Below are positions 63,281 through 64,000 of a stretch of 64,000 nucleotides of DNA, piece after piece. Made by a program: the position numbers and the translations under genes. The stretch lies in contig NZ_CANNGP010000009.1 in the NCBI RefSeq assembly GCF_947504105.1, forward strand, positions 1 through 64,000, in the 5' to 3' direction. A model generated the notes under the pieces. The model made no database searches, was not told the origin of the DNA, and saw only the letters and a list, made by a program, of their open reading frames with translations. Position 1 is the stretch's first letter. Every line of letters begins with the position of its first letter. This DNA comes from an uncultured Tateyamaria sp. (GTDB lineage: Bacteria; Pseudomonadota; Alphaproteobacteria; Rhodobacterales; Rhodobacteraceae).

Positions 63281-63793
63281 ATGACAGAACAAATGAATAG
63301 TTTTGGCACAAGCATACAAACCAAGGGACCGAAGGCGTTGGACAAGCTTGACCAATCGATTCTGACAGCCCTTGCCGAAGATGGTCGCATCAGCATCACG
63401 GATCTTGCGACCCGGATTGGTCTGTCGAAGTCTCCTACACAGGCAAGACTGCGACGACTGGAGAAGGCTGGGATCATCATGGGGTATCGCGCACTCCTTG
63501 ATCCGATTTCACTGGGATTGGATCACGTTGCCTTCGTCGAAGTGCGTTTGAGTGATACCCACGAGGCTGCGCTGCGCGCTTTCAATACCGCCGTTCAGCA
63601 GATCCCCGAGATTGAGCAAGCGCATATGATTGCAAGCCATTTCGACTATCTTTTGAAAGTCCGCACCCGGAGCATGGCGCAGTACCGCCAGTTTCTGGGG
63701 GACGTGATTTCGAGCCTGCCGCATGTTGCCTCTACGTCGACCTATGTAGCAATGGAAGCCGTCAAGGAGGTTATGTTGCCCGGGCTTGACTGA
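63281..63793 (+). CDS. putR: Lrp/AsnC family regulator, probably PutR
   Basis: This 170-residue protein has an N-terminal helix-turn-helix (LDQSILTALAEDGRISITDLA, then IGLSKSPTQARLRRLEKAG) and a C-terminal RAM ligand domain. Divergent position to putA is the usual arrangement in alphaproteobacteria, where PutR activates putA in response to proline. The ATG at 63281 is preferred over 63266. Confidence 0.85.
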   Translation: MTEQMNSFGTSIQTKGPKALDKLDQSILTALAEDGRISITDLATRIGLSKSPTQARLRRLEKAGIIMGYRALLDPISLGLDHVAFVEVRLSDTHEAALRAFNTAVQQIPEIEQAHMIASHFDYLLKVRTRSMAQYRQFLGDVISSLPHVASTSTYVAMEAVKEVMLPGLD

Positions 63794-63837
63794 TTATTTG
63801 GCTTGACCGTTCAGCTCTGTGCATCATCCTTGCGTTG

Positions 63838-64000
63838 ATGAGATATGTGATCGCCGTCCTTTTGTTTTCCACCCCTGCATGGGCCGAGACCTGCCCGCCA
63901 GCGCCCGATATCTCGGTCGAGTTGGAGGTTCTGATTAACGAGGCCAACGCTGCGCCCGACGAACGCAGCGGGCAAGCCGTGTCAGACAGGATGTGGCAGC
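63838..64000 (+). CDS. Secreted protein, N-terminal part, cut by the window end
   Basis: The first 54 codons read MRYVIAVLLFSTPAWAETC and continue with PPAPDISVELEVLINEANAA. A signal peptide with cleavage after AWA is clear. The following helices resemble the start of TPR-type periplasmic proteins, but too little is visible to name it. Confidence 0.6.
   Translation, partial: MRYVIAVLLFSTPAWAETCPPAPDISVELEVLINEANAAPDERSGQAVSDRMWQ

Overview
The window is chromosomal DNA of an alphaproteobacterium, most probably a marine member of the Rhodobacteraceae (Roseobacter group). The housekeeping genes point there: a TolC-family protein followed by a PopZ-like protein, a DUF6280-like small protein, elongation factor P, a divergent metF/metR pair, bifunctional putA with an Lrp-type regulator, TRAP transporters and a CoxL form II protein. 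Species cannot be fixed from the sequence alone. No computation was run; all calls come from reading the sequence and translations.

Region 1 (1-10.1 kb) is a catabolic module. It holds a TPP-dependent enzyme, an Asp/Glu-racemase-like protein, a GntR/FCD regulator, and a divergent operon of a DadA-like FAD oxidase, TRAP dctP-dctQ-dctM, a ProC-like reductase and a universal stress protein. The same TGTATACA palindrome lies before both the TPP enzyme and the oxidase operon, so one GntR protein may control both. A small secreted peptide is encoded at 2.4-2.6 kb.

Region 2 (10.2-16.8 kb) is accessory and visibly AT-richer. Broken IS1182/IS66 pieces on the left and IS3/integrase pieces on the right enclose a compact minus-strand cluster that looks like an undescribed RiPP pathway. 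It reads: a 66-residue precursor with four HARSL motifs, one HAFSL and a degenerate copy; a radical SAM/SPASM maturase; a 2OG-Fe(II) oxygenase; an M17 aminopeptidase; and a LysE-type exporter. A stem-loop between precursor and maturase fits the need for excess precursor.

Region 3 (16867-27622) is a 10.7-kb element integrated in tRNA-Cys and flanked by 48-bp direct repeats. It carries an integrase, an AlpA-like excisionase, HNH proteins, TerL, HK97 capsid, prohead protease, head-completion proteins and a portal, but no recognisable tail or lysis genes. That is the layout of a capsid-forming phage satellite. It also holds five copies of a 17-bp palindrome-like repeat spaced near multiples of 11 bp, and an ORF that would cross the attachment site of the excised circle. 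A degenerate integrase tail beside attL suggests an older island used the same tRNA.

Region 4 (27.6-64 kb) is ordinary chromosome: protein repair methyltransferase, TolC, PopZ-like protein, EF-P, two ABC exporters, several aminotransferases, a YgfZ-like protein, valS, CoxL, a DUF2235 protein, metF/metR, SuhB-like phosphatase, rhomboid protease, putA and its regulator. A REP-like extragenic element occurs at the 3' ends of valS and metF.
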